NCBI GenBank assembly: GCA_005239795.1
Contig: SBBH01000085.1
Span: 1 to 12,651, forward strand
DNA: 12,651 nt
Direction of reading: 5' to 3'
Source of the DNA: Planctomycetales bacterium
GTDB taxonomy: Bacteria; Planctomycetota; SBBH01
The notes below the pieces were generated by a model, which worked only from the letters and a program-made list of their open reading frames with translations, ran no database searches and was not told the origin of the DNA. Positions 1 to 10,000 of this stretch are shown piece after piece (positions within the stretch are counted from its first letter, which is position 1; each line of letters starts with the position of its first letter). The translations under genes were made by a program, and so were the position numbers.

Positions 1-2409
<2,409 letters not shown>

Positions 2410-2433
2410 TCCGTCAATCCCCCCCTCAAATTC

Positions 2434-2467
2434 CCGTGTTCACGGCCGCGCCCCGAGATATGTCTCG
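2434..2467 (-). promoter_or_regulatory. Two small hairpins in the rplL-rpoB gap
   Basis: The 63-base gap between rplL and rpoB contains two short perfect stems on the transcribed strand. Right after the rplL stop is CGAGA-CATA-TCTCG (2454-2467), and next is CCGTG-AA-CACGG (2434-2445). Neither is followed by a T run, so an intrinsic terminator is unlikely. In E. coli this gap carries an attenuator and an RNase III site that adjust rpoB output relative to ribosomal proteins. A similar processing or pausing role here is only an inference from position, and five-base stems can arise by chance. Confidence 0.3.
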
Positions 2468-2472
2468 ATGGG

Positions 2473-2889
2473 CTATTTGACCGTGACCTTGGCGCCGGCG
2501 GCCTCGAGATCCTTCTTGATCTTCTCGGCCTCGTCCTTCGGAGCGCCTTCCTTGATGGGCTTGGGGGCACCTTCGACGAGATCCTTGGCCTCTTTGAGGC
2601 CCAGGCTCGTGTACTGACGGACCACCTTGATGACGTTGATCTTGCTCGCGCCTCCATTCTCAAGAATGACATCGAAGGTGGTCTTCTCTTCCTTCGCCGC
2701 CGCCTGAGAGCCCGCGGAAGCACCGCCGCCTGCAGCCATGGCCACAGGCGCCGCCGCTGTCACGCCGAAACGCGTCTCGTACGCCTCCTTAAACTCCTTG
2801 AGGTCGAGAATCGTCCATCCGGCGATCTCATCGACGACCTTTGCCACCTTGTCCGAGAACTTCCTGTCTGCAACCGCTTGCTCAGCCAT
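2473..2889 (-). CDS. rplL: 50S ribosomal protein L7/L12
   Basis: 138-residue stalk protein that recruits and activates translation GTPases on the 50S subunit. The N-terminal dimerisation helices cover about residues 8-45 (FSDKVAKVVDEIAGWTILDLKEFKEAYE). They are followed by an Ala/Gly-rich hinge (about 46-66) and the C-terminal factor-binding domain with the family text EKTTFDVILENGGASKINVI, LGLKEAKDLVEGAPKPIKEG and a terminal AGAKVTVK. The length is slightly above the usual 120-130, because of the hinge. The start is fixed by AAGGAGGGGGGTTGACC just before the ATG. The rplJ stop TGA lies two bases before this ATG, so translation of the two genes is probably coupled. L10 binds several L12 dimers, which fits the pairing. 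Confidence 0.98.
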   Translation of the reverse strand: MAEQAVADRKFSDKVAKVVDEIAGWTILDLKEFKEAYETRFGVTAAAPVAMAAGGGASAGSQAAAKEEKTTFDVILENGGASKINVIKVVRQYTSLGLKEAKDLVEGAPKPIKEGAPKDEAEKIKKDLEAAGAKVTVK

Positions 2890-2891
2890 GG

Positions 2892-3431
2892 TCAACCCCC
2901 CTCCTTTTCTTTCTTCTCGATATGCGACTGCACCAAATAGACCACCTGGGCCAGGCTTGCCGCCAGAAGGCTGGCCACCTGCGCCGCCGGCGCGATCACC
3001 GTCGAAAGCACCTGCGCCCGCATTGTTTTCTTGTCGGGAAGCTCTGAGAGCGCCACCACTTCCCCCGAGGTGATCTTGTGCCGCGCGAGAGCCCCCCCGC
3101 GGAACCGGACCTTCTTGGCCGCTTCGTCGCCTGCATCTTTCAACCATTCGGTCAGGGCCTTGGCGACCGCCACGCCGTCGGCGCCGAACGCCACCGCTGT
3201 CGGCCCTTGGACGAGATCCTCCAAGCACGAAAGCCCCGCCTCAGAAAACGCCTTTCTGGCGAGGGCATTCCGGATGACCTTCATCGAGACCTGGTTGCGG
3301 CGCAGGTGGCTGCGCAGGCCGCGGACCTGCTCGGCCGGAACCCCCTGATAGGACAGGACGACGCAATTCTGGACGCCAGCGAACTGCCGGCTCCACTCCG
3401 TCACCATCTTCTGCTTGATCGCCTTGGACAT
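2892..3431 (-). CDS. rplJ: 50S ribosomal protein L10
   Basis: 179-residue base of the L7/L12 stalk; it binds 23S rRNA through its N-terminal domain and L12 dimers through its C-terminal helix. The N-terminal domain shows family text such as NCVVLSYQGVPAEQVRGLRSH, IRNALARKAF and LVQGPTAVAFG. The C-terminal part (about 145-179) is a long helix, ending VVYLVQSHIEKKEKEGG, that should carry the L12 sites. The upstream SD is weak (GGGAAACAGAAAGACAACC before ATG). In well-studied bacteria L10-L12 represses its own mRNA through a leader structure. Here only 37 bases separate it from rplA, so any such leader would have to reach into the rplA 3' end. Confidence 0.98.
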   Translation of the reverse strand: MSKAIKQKMVTEWSRQFAGVQNCVVLSYQGVPAEQVRGLRSHLRRNQVSMKVIRNALARKAFSEAGLSCLEDLVQGPTAVAFGADGVAVAKALTEWLKDAGDEAAKKVRFRGGALARHKITSGEVVALSELPDKKTMRAQVLSTVIAPAAQVASLLAASLAQVVYLVQSHIEKKEKEGG

Positions 3432-3468
3432 GGTTGTCTTTCTGTTTCCCTTTGCTTGTGCTTAGTCG

Positions 3469-4161
3469 TCAGCACCCTTCCGCCGTCTGGAGCAGTATTC
3501 CCGGACTCATGGTCGCCGACAGGACTGCCTTGATCATGAACTGCCCCTTCACCGAAGGGGGCCGGGCCGCCTGGACATGGTCCAGAACCGCGTTCACGTT
3601 CTCGCGGATCGCCGCGTCGTCAAAGGATCGTTTCCCCACCGGGATATGGAGATTCCCCGTCTCGTCGGTGCGGTACTCGACCTTCCCAGCGCGGAAGGCC
3701 GTGACCGCCTCCGCAACATCGGCCGTCACGGTGCCGGACTTGGGGGAAGGCATCTTCCCCTGGGGCCCCAGGACACGCCCGAGGCGGCCCACCTTGCCCA
3801 TCATGTCGGGGGTGGAAATCGCCACGTCGAAATCGAGCCAGCCGTCCCCCACCTTCTTGATAAGATCGTCGGCGCCTGCCTCGACCGCACCCGCCCTCTT
3901 TCCCTCGGCGGCCTTGTCGGCCGGACCGAAGACGATCACACGGACCTCCTTGCCCAACCCCTTAGGCAACGAAAGCGTCCCGCGCACCATCTGGTCGGCC
4001 TGTTTGGGATCGATCCCCAGATGGATCGAGAGGTTCACCGTCTCGTCGAACTTGACCGGCTTAAATTTCTTCAAGGCCGCCACCGCCTGGTCGAGGGGAT
4101 ACCGCTTCCCCTCTTCCACAAGCTTGGCCGATTCGTTGTAACGTTTGCCGTGCCGTTTCAT
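3469..4161 (-). CDS. rplA: 50S ribosomal protein L1
   Basis: 230-residue L1-stalk protein that helps move deacylated tRNA through the E site and, in many bacteria, represses the L11-L1 mRNA. Family text is visible throughout: KRYNESAKLVEEGKRYPLDQA, VNLSIHLGIDPKQADQMVRGT, VIVFGPADKAAEGKRAGA, LGRVLGPQGKMPSPKSGTVT and FRAGKVEYRTDETGNLHIPVG. A GTG three bases upstream (4164) could extend it by one residue. I chose the ATG at 4161 because AGGAG lies six bases before it. It starts 12 bases after the rplK stop. The end, ILLQTAEGC, is a normal L1 length. Confidence 0.97.
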   Translation of the reverse strand: MKRHGKRYNESAKLVEEGKRYPLDQAVAALKKFKPVKFDETVNLSIHLGIDPKQADQMVRGTLSLPKGLGKEVRVIVFGPADKAAEGKRAGAVEAGADDLIKKVGDGWLDFDVAISTPDMMGKVGRLGRVLGPQGKMPSPKSGTVTADVAEAVTAFRAGKVEYRTDETGNLHIPVGKRSFDDAAIRENVNAVLDHVQAARPPSVKGQFMIKAVLSATMSPGILLQTAEGC

Positions 4162-4173
4162 CACCCGCTCCTA

Positions 4174-4608
4174 TTATTTCTCGGCGACCTTGAGCCCCAT
4201 GCTGCGGGCGGTCCCCTCGATCTGCCGCATCGCCCCCTCGACCGACGCGGCATTCAGATCCTTGAGCTTCGTCTCGGCGATCTTCTTGACCTGTTCGCGC
4301 GTCACGGTCCCCACCGATTCCCGCCCGGGAGTCGCGGAGCCCTTGGCGATCCCGGCGGCTTGCTTGAGGAGGACCGCCGCCGGAGGCGTCTTGTACAGAA
4401 GCTCGAACGTCTTGTCTTTGTAGATCGTGATGACGACGGGAATGACGAGGCCCGCCTGGGACTTCGTCGCCTGGTTGAATCGGTTGACGAATTCACCGAT
4501 GTTGATCCCATGCTGGCCCAGGGCCGGCCCCACCGGAGGAGCCGGAGTCGCCTGCCCCGCCGGGCACTGGAGCTTCACCTTCGCGATGACTTCCTTCTTG
4601 ACGGCCAT
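4174..4608 (-). CDS. rplK: 50S ribosomal protein L11
   Basis: 144-residue protein of the GTPase-associated centre, needed for factor binding and for RelA-type sensing; it is the target area of thiostrepton. The N-terminal domain has the proline-rich PAGQATPAPPVGPALGQHGI and NIGEFVNRFNQAT. The C-terminal rRNA-binding domain has IAETKLKDLNAASVEGAMRQ and IEGTARSMGLKV. Length is standard (about 140-145). The ATG overlaps the nusG stop in a TAATG junction, so translation restarts or is coupled there, and there is no room for a separate promoter between the two genes. Confidence 0.98.
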   Translation of the reverse strand: MAVKKEVIAKVKLQCPAGQATPAPPVGPALGQHGINIGEFVNRFNQATKSQAGLVIPVVITIYKDKTFELLYKTPPAAVLLKQAAGIAKGSATPGRESVGTVTREQVKKIAETKLKDLNAASVEGAMRQIEGTARSMGLKVAEK

Positions 4609-5141
4609 TAGATCGGCTCCACTTTCCAGTACTCAAGCTTCACGGGCGTCGTGCGGCCGAAGATCGCCACCTGGACCTGCACCAACCCTTTCTGCGGGAA
4701 GATCTCGTCCACCCGTCCGTCCATGTTCTGGAACGGCCCCTCCTTGATCTTCACCATCTCCCCGACCTTGAAGTCGAGCTTGATCTGTGGAGCGTCCTCC
4801 TTGGCCTGCGTCTCCTGGCCCAAGAGCCGCTCCACCTCGTGAGTCTGCATCGGCAGGGGCTTCTGATCGGTCCCGATGAAATCCCCGAGGCCCGGCGTCT
4901 CGCGCACGAGAAACCAGGTCTCATCGTCCATCTCCATCTCGACCATGATGTAGCCCGGGTAGATCTTCTGCTCGCGCACGGAACGCTTCCCTTCGCGGAT
5001 CTGAGAGATTTTCTCGGTTGGGACCACGATCCGGCCGAAGCGCTCCTCGAGGCCGCTCGATTTCACGCGCCGCGCAAGGCCCTCCCGGACCTTGTTCTCG
5101 CGCCCCGTCTGGACCCGCACCACATACCACTTTTTAGCCAT
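4608..5141 (-). CDS. nusG: Transcription termination/antitermination factor NusG
   Basis: 177-residue elongation factor. The NGN domain (about 1-105) binds RNA polymerase and suppresses pausing; the C-terminal KOW domain (about 120-177) contacts Rho or ribosomal protein S10. Visible text includes KKWYVVRVQTGRENKVREGL, EQKIYPGYIMVEMEMDDETW and LVRETPGLGDFIG in the NGN part, and VGEMVKIKEGPFQNMDGRV in the KOW part. The sequence between the domains is short, and no extra domain is inserted. I chose the ATG of MAKKW at 5141. An in-frame ATG six codons upstream (MQGKTAMAKKW) is possible but would overlap the secE end. The start is seven bases after the secE stop and the stop overlaps the rplK start. 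Confidence 0.97.
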   Translation of the reverse strand: MAKKWYVVRVQTGRENKVREGLARRVKSSGLEERFGRIVVPTEKISQIREGKRSVREQKIYPGYIMVEMEMDDETWFLVRETPGLGDFIGTDQKPLPMQTHEVERLLGQETQAKEDAPQIKLDFKVGEMVKIKEGPFQNMDGRVDEIFPQKGLVQVQVAIFGRTTPVKLEYWKVEPI

Positions 5142-5148
5142 GGCGGTC

Positions 5149-5640
5149 TTACCCTGCATGTGCAATGAACCAGGCAAGAGAACTCTGAAGCACAAAATCA
5201 AACGCGAACAACATCCCGGCAATCACAAAGACGCCAATAATGACGACCAGCGAATTATTGAAGAGCTCCCGCCCTTTGTTGGGCAGAAACCCCCAGTAGG
5301 TCCCCTGCGCAGCCGGGTCCCACGGCCAGGAGACCTTGCGCATCTCCTCGCCGGTCTCGATCAGGAAATCCACGGTTTTCGGGTGGTTCAGGAGAAACCA
5401 GACCCCCAGGGCGCAGGCGGCGAAGACCACCGCACAGATCACCGTCGCCCAAGTGAGCGCTAGATGCACCTCGAGAAACGGGACCTCGACGGCTGAGAGC
5501 TCCTGGTTCAGGCTCAACAGGCGCGACAAGGCTCCTGAAAGCTCCGCAACCCCGAAGACAGCCACAAGCGCCAAGGCGCCTGCGGCCAAGCCTCGCGCCC
5601 AGGCCCCTTGCCCGCGCCGATAAATCGCAAAAAGCGTCAT
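5149..5640 (-). CDS. secE: Preprotein translocase subunit SecE, three-helix form with an insertion
   Basis: 163-residue inner-membrane clamp of the SecY channel. Three hydrophobic segments are visible: about 17-38 (GLAAGALALVAVFGVAELSG), 59-84 (HLALTWATVICAVVFAACAL and on), and 130-160 (SLVVIIGVFVIAGMLFAFDF and on). The amphipathic SecE signature FLIETGEEMRKVSWP (92-106) precedes the last helix, as in the family. Oddly, about 17 residues (107-123, WDPAAQGTYWGFLPNKG) separate this WP from the RELFNNSLVV that normally follows almost directly. Many bacterial SecE proteins have one helix and about 60 residues; this is the longer E. coli-like three-helix type. The upstream SD is weak (GGAAACC before ATG). 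The gene starts 21 bases after tRNA-Trp. Confidence 0.95.
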   Translation of the reverse strand: MTLFAIYRRGQGAWARGLAAGALALVAVFGVAELSGALSRLLSLNQELSAVEVPFLEVHLALTWATVICAVVFAACALGVWFLLNHPKTVDFLIETGEEMRKVSWPWDPAAQGTYWGFLPNKGRELFNNSLVVIIGVFVIAGMLFAFDFVLQSSLAWFIAHAG

Positions 5641-5661
5641 GGTTTCCGTTTCACACAAACG

Positions 5662-5734
5662 CAGGCCAGGAGGGACTTGAACCCCCAACCCCCGGTTTTG
5701 GAAACCGGTGCTCTGCCAATTGAGCTACTGGCCT
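5662..5734 (-). tRNA. tRNA-Trp, anticodon CCA
   Basis: 73-base cloverleaf on the minus strand. The acceptor stem is AGGCCAG/CTGGCCT with discriminator G, the D arm is GCTC/GAGC, and the anticodon arm is CCGGT-TTCCAAA-ACCGG with CCA in the loop. The T arm GGGGG-TTCAAGT-CCCTC has one G-T wobble. No CCA tail is encoded, so CCA addition is enzymatic. It lies between rpmG and secE, a placement common in bacteria, and is presumably cut out of the shared transcript. Confidence 0.97.
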
Positions 5735-5766
5735 CCTGATCCCGCGATTCCTTTGCGCACCGCCTC

Positions 5767-5922
5767 TTATTTCTTCTTCTCCTTGTGGACCGTGTGCTTA
5801 CGGCAGGCCGGGCAGAACTTCGCGATCTCCAACTTCGGGATGTTCGGCCCCCCTTTTTTGTCCGTCCTGTAGTTCCGGTTGCTGCATTCCGGACACTCCA
5901 GAAAAATCCATTCGCGCGCCAT
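5767..5922 (-). CDS. rpmG: 50S ribosomal protein L33
   Basis: 51-residue small ribosomal protein: MAREWIFLECPECSNRNYRT, then DKKGGPNIPKLEIAKFCPAC and a basic end RKHTVHKEKKK. Two CxxC pairs (Cys10/Cys13 and Cys37/Cys40) form the zinc ribbon of the zinc-binding L33 class; bacteria often also have a cysteine-free copy used under zinc shortage. GGAG lies five to six bases before the ATG. It sits 42 bases after tuf and 32 bases before tRNA-Trp, the usual tuf-rpmG-tRNA-secE order. Confidence 0.97.
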   Translation of the reverse strand: MAREWIFLECPECSNRNYRTDKKGGPNIPKLEIAKFCPACRKHTVHKEKKK

Positions 5923-5937
5923 AAAGTCTCCAGTCGT

Positions 5938-5959
5938 TAGTCCCTAGTCCCTAGTTCCC
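5938..5959 (-). repeat. Heptamer tandem repeat in the tuf-rpmG gap
   Basis: On the plus strand TAGTCCC occurs twice in a row and is followed by the near-copy TAGTTCCC. The run fills most of the 42-base gap between the tuf stop and the rpmG Shine-Dalgarno. It makes no clear hairpin. It may be a slippage product; a function is not evident. Confidence 0.75.
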
Positions 5960-5964
5960 AACAA

Positions 5965-7164
<1,200 letters not shown>

Positions 7165-7399
7165 CTTCGACCTCCCCTTAAGAAGTTGGGTTGAAACGAC
7201 AAAGGAACGCCGGCCGGGCATCCCCCAGTTTTTCTTTCCGCATGAGAGCCGCGCGACGCCACGTCGGACGGCCCCACCCTGTCAGCATGATATGGAACAG
7301 TGCTCACCCCTTCCGCGCCAACGCAAAGCCCCGCGAAGCGCACAACCCTATCGCCCTCGTCGCGTTCAGCGTGTCTCGGCGGTCGGGGGTGCTTCGAAA
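7165..7399 (-). other. Long leader of the tuf cluster (predicted 5' UTR)
   Basis: About 235 bases between the predicted transcription start and the tuf ATG hold no convincing gene. The minus-strand open frame here (up to 7433) has Arg/Pro/Ser-rich text without family resemblance. Small stems exist, for example CGACG-TGG-CGTCG (about 7253-7265). I recognise no named riboswitch or ribosomal-protein leader. The last part carries the strong tuf Shine-Dalgarno. Confidence 0.4.
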
Positions 7400-7405
7400 C
7401 CACGC

Positions 7406-7453
7406 ATCTTAGCAATCGAGAGGCCAAAGGCAAGAAAAAATACGATTTTTTTC
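7406..7453 (-). promoter_or_regulatory. Candidate strong promoter of the tuf-rpoB cluster with UP-like element
   Basis: On the minus strand an A/T tract, AAAAAAATCGTATTTTTTC (within 7434-7453), abuts a -35 candidate TTGCCT (7428-7433). After 16 bases comes an extended -10 candidate, TGCTAAGAT, with the hexamer at 7406-7411. Each hexamer matches four of six consensus bases. The upstream A-tract/T-tract layout resembles the UP elements that lift rRNA and ribosomal-protein promoters by binding the alpha subunit C-terminal domain. The predicted start is near 7399. The same tract lies between two divergent genes and could also affect the kinase. Confidence 0.5.
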
Positions 7454-7543
7454 ATACACCTACCTACATCAGAGCCATCTGCATGATTTTCTGTGAAGCT
7501 CTGTCATGATCCTGCCGACATAGAAGCGACGTCTTATCGACAC

Positions 7544-9088
7544 ATGTCACAGCGGATACGAAACGAGAGCGAGGAGCGGTTGCGCACCAAGCCGTTGTGG
7601 GTTCTCCTGGTCGAAGACAACCTACACCACGCCACCCCTTTTCTAGAGGCTTTCGGACAGTCGGAGAGCGCCGCCATCCAGATCACGCAGACCTCCCGCC
7701 TAGCCGAAGCCCTTTCGCATCTGACAACCGCCTCCGTGGATGCTGTCCTCATGAGCCTCAAGCTCCCTGACAGCGTGGGCCTGACCGGCGTCACCTGCCT
7801 TCAAGCGGTCGCACCGCACATCCCCATCATCGTGCTCGCCCAGCCCGAGGAAGAGCCTCTCGCGATGGCCGCCTCCCAGAACGGCGCGCAGGACTATCTG
7901 GTCAAGCGAGGTGCAATTGACAGCCAGCTCTTCGCCAGCTGGCTGCGCCACGTGGTGGAACGCCACAGGATCCTCACGATGCTCCAGGCAACCCCGGGAA
8001 AAAAACACATCTCTTCGGAACCTGCGCCAGCCATTCAAGAGGCAGCGTTGACGATTCCCCGCCGTGCCGCGACAAAACCCGCGCGCTCTCATCAAGATGT
8101 TTCGACACACACCCTTGCGCCTTTCTCTTCTGCGCCGCCTCCCGCGGACATGACGCTCGCAACGGGAGAAGTGATAGGGGGATACACCATTGAGAGGCTC
8201 CTGGGCTCAGGAGGGATGGGAACGGTCTATCTGGCCACGCAAAAATCCCTGGATCGCAAGGTCGCCCTCAAAATCCTCGCGGACCATTTCAATCAGGATC
8301 CGGTCTTCGTGAAGCGGTTCGAGCGGGAGGCTTCGGCCCTGGCCAACCTCAGCCATCCCAACATCGTCGTCATCTACGACAAGGGGATCCATATTCCCGA
8401 CGGCAGCCAGACCTCCAGGCGCTGCTACATCGTGATGGAATATGTCGACGGGATGTCCCTGCGGGAGGTCATCCAGCAGCGCACACTCACTCCGGAAAAA
8501 ACCCTCAAAATCGTCCCGTACCTCTGCGAAGCGTTCGATTATGCCCACGCGCAGGGAGTGGTCCACCGGGACATCAAGCCGGAAAATCTCCTCTTCACGC
8601 GCACGGGGCAGATCAAGATCTCCGATTTCGGCCTAGCGCGGCTGATGCACGGGACCAGCGCTCCCTCCACCTCGCCCATCACCTACACGGGCATCATCAT
8701 GGGAACGAAGGATTACATGGCGCCCGAAGCCCGAACGCCCCTGAAACGCTCCGACCACCGGGCCGACGTCTACTCCCTGGGCGTCGTCCTCTACGAAATG
8801 CTCACAGGAGAGCTTCCGGTCGGCAAGTTCCCGCCTCCGTCCCAGAAGGCACCCGTGGATCCGCGGCTTGATGCCATCGTCATGAAAGCGCTCGAATCCG
8901 ACCCGGAGGCGCGCTACCAGCGCGCGCTCGACATGGGACAGGACATCCTCAAGGTCGTCCGCAGCGACGGAGCCCTTTCAGCCCGATCGATGCGTTCTCA
9001 CCCAGCTCAGGGGGCCAACCGTCAAACAACATTCCCCACAAACTTCCCGAGTCCGGACGCCTTCCGCTCCATCCGGTATCACCGATAG
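7544..9088 (+). CDS. Hanks-type Ser/Thr protein kinase with N-terminal degenerate receiver domain
   Basis: About 514 residues, no signal peptide or membrane helix, so likely cytoplasmic. Residues about 19-145 align with a response-regulator receiver: acidic pair Glu24-Asp25 in LLVEDN, the end GAQDYLVKRG with conserved Lys121. The phospho-acceptor Asp is Ser71 (LMSLKLPDS) and the switch Thr/Ser is Ala99 (IIVLAQ), so normal phosphorylation seems impossible. A Ser/Thr/Pro/Ala-rich linker follows (about 150-205). The kinase domain (about 211-475) has P-loop GSGGMG (221-226), VALK Lys243, HRDIKPEN with catalytic Asp343, DFG Asp361, GTKDYMAPE and DVYSLGVVLYEMLTGELP, all consistent with an active enzyme. 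A short tail ends SIRYHR. The start is uncertain: ATG 7544 and GTG 7493 both lack a good Shine-Dalgarno; I prefer the ATG because it sits just before the receiver. It is divergent from tuf. Targets are unknown. Confidence 0.93.
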   Translation: MSQRIRNESEERLRTKPLWVLLVEDNLHHATPFLEAFGQSESAAIQITQTSRLAEALSHLTTASVDAVLMSLKLPDSVGLTGVTCLQAVAPHIPIIVLAQPEEEPLAMAASQNGAQDYLVKRGAIDSQLFASWLRHVVERHRILTMLQATPGKKHISSEPAPAIQEAALTIPRRAATKPARSHQDVSTHTLAPFSSAPPPADMTLATGEVIGGYTIERLLGSGGMGTVYLATQKSLDRKVALKILADHFNQDPVFVKRFEREASALANLSHPNIVVIYDKGIHIPDGSQTSRRCYIVMEYVDGMSLREVIQQRTLTPEKTLKIVPYLCEAFDYAHAQGVVHRDIKPENLLFTRTGQIKISDFGLARLMHGTSAPSTSPITYTGIIMGTKDYMAPEARTPLKRSDHRADVYSLGVVLYEMLTGELPVGKFPPPSQKAPVDPRLDAIVMKALESDPEARYQRALDMGQDILKVVRSDGALSARSMRSHPAQGANRQTTFPTNFPSPDAFRSIRYHR

Positions 9089-9292
9089 CAAACCGCCTTT
9101 TTCTTAAACAGCACGGAACTTGTCGTCTGCTATCCGCTGACCTTGGCCGGGCGGACGGTCTCGTCCCTGGGCGATGGGATCCTGGGAGACACGACCACAG
9201 GGATCCGGGGAATAATCTGAGACCTTCCGCGCGGCGGCTTTCAATTTTCACACGGAAGTGTTCGGAATCGGGGACCTGTAGATTCCATCCGC
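9089..9292. other. Gap between kinase and tRNA-Gly, nothing recognised
   Basis: I see no gene, clear terminator or known RNA here. A GATC-rich stretch with two GGATCC sites (about 9179-9217) shows weak internal complementarity only. A minus-strand open frame spanning it overlaps the tRNA and the kinase end and has no family resemblance. Confidence 0.4.
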
Positions 9293-9301
9293 TGTGATAA
9301 A
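9293..9301 (+). promoter_or_regulatory. Candidate extended -10 for tRNA-Gly
   Basis: TGTGATAAA lies 17 bases before the tRNA, a TGn motif followed by a hexamer matching four of six -10 bases. No convincing -35 is found at the right distance. An extended -10 can work without one, but the match may be chance. Confidence 0.25.
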
Positions 9302-9317
9302 CTCCCTTGGCGTCCTT

Positions 9318-9388
9318 GCGGGTGTAGCTCAATGGCAGAGCTCCAGCCTTCCAAGCTGGCCATGGGGGTCCGATTCCCCTCACCCGCT
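9318..9388 (+). tRNA. tRNA-Gly, anticodon TCC
   Basis: 71-base cloverleaf. The acceptor GCGGGTG/CACCCGC is fully paired with discriminator T, the D arm is GCTC/GAGC, and the anticodon arm is CCAGC-CTTCCAA-GCTGG with TCC in the loop. The T arm GGGGG-TCCGATT-CCCCT has one wobble pair. No CCA is encoded. Genes with an accessory look follow its 3' end, and tRNA 3' ends are frequent integration sites. Confidence 0.96.
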
Positions 9389-9480
9389 CAAAGATTTACG
9401 GCGATCGAGCAAATCCCTTGGCGGAACCTTGGCGGGAAATTTCTGCCGGTTGGGTCGGAACACGCGGAGGAATGAACCGG

Positions 9481-9843
9481 ATGAATTCCCCATCGAACCC
9501 GCTCCTCGGCACTTGGCGGATCACCTGGATGGAGACCTGGGAACAGGATGATGTCGATCTCATGGGACCAGGACATTTCCGGTTCGATCGGGATGGAACT
9601 GGCGAGTTGAGATTCATCGCCGTTGTGGGATTCCTCGATGGCCGGTTCGGGAAGCGCGACGGGAAACCCTCCATTGAGTTTTCCTGGGAAGGTCATGACG
9701 AAAACGACCCGGCCTCCGGGCGAGGATGGGCGGTCCTGGAGGGCGAGAATAAAATCAAAGGGCACCTGTTCATGCACCAGGGAGATGAGTCAGCCTTTAC
9801 CGCAAAACGATCGAAGGCGGCGGCAAAGCGAAAGAACGCGTAG
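9481..9843 (+). CDS. Uncharacterised 120-residue acidic-core protein
   Basis: I do not know its function. The sequence begins MNSPSNPLLGTWRITWMETW and continues with alternating aromatic, acidic and glycine residues: DLMGPGHFRFDRDGTGELRF, DGRFGKRDGKPSIEFSWEGH, DENDPASGRGWAVLEGENKI and HLFMHQGDESAFTAKR, then a basic tail (KAAAKRKNA). The text resembles a conserved hypothetical family I recall from many environmental bacteria, apparently a small beta-rich fold; the GTWRI start is lipocalin-like in style only. No signal peptide or membrane helix is seen. I chose ATG 9481 because GGAGG (9466-9470) lies ten bases before it; ATG 9472 is too close to that site, and a longer start at 9418 adds residues without family character. 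Confidence 0.8.
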   Translation: MNSPSNPLLGTWRITWMETWEQDDVDLMGPGHFRFDRDGTGELRFIAVVGFLDGRFGKRDGKPSIEFSWEGHDENDPASGRGWAVLEGENKIKGHLFMHQGDESAFTAKRSKAAAKRKNA

Positions 9844-10000
9844 GCCGATCCATCGGCGCCGGAAGGCGTTCCGATTCTCTACGCGGCGCGAAGAGAATTC
9901 CTGGAGTTCGGACGCATCCATTCCAACCCATTTCGTCATCAGATCCCACTTCAGCAATTCGGCTCTGTAGGTCCGCAGTAAAAATCTTGTCCCCGTCGCC

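Noticed and set aside
3577..4611. Plus-strand open frame of 344 codons opposite rplA and rplK
   Set aside because: Antisense shadow of two unmistakable ribosomal protein genes.
7434..7492. Plus-strand promoter for the kinase around TACGAT (7441-7446)
   Set aside because: The -10-like hexamer has no acceptable -35 at 16-18 bases and lies in the A/T tract better explained as the tuf UP element.
9303..9423. TCCCTTGGCG present on both sides of tRNA-Gly (9303-9312 and 9414-9423), as a possible duplication or att site
   Set aside because: Only ten bases, not at the tRNA 3' end, and one copy lies upstream of the tRNA; chance is a fair explanation.
9979..9984. TAAAAA as -10 of the primase-helicase promoter
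   Set aside because: No -35 partner, and the hairpin at 10001-10019 lies between it and the gene.
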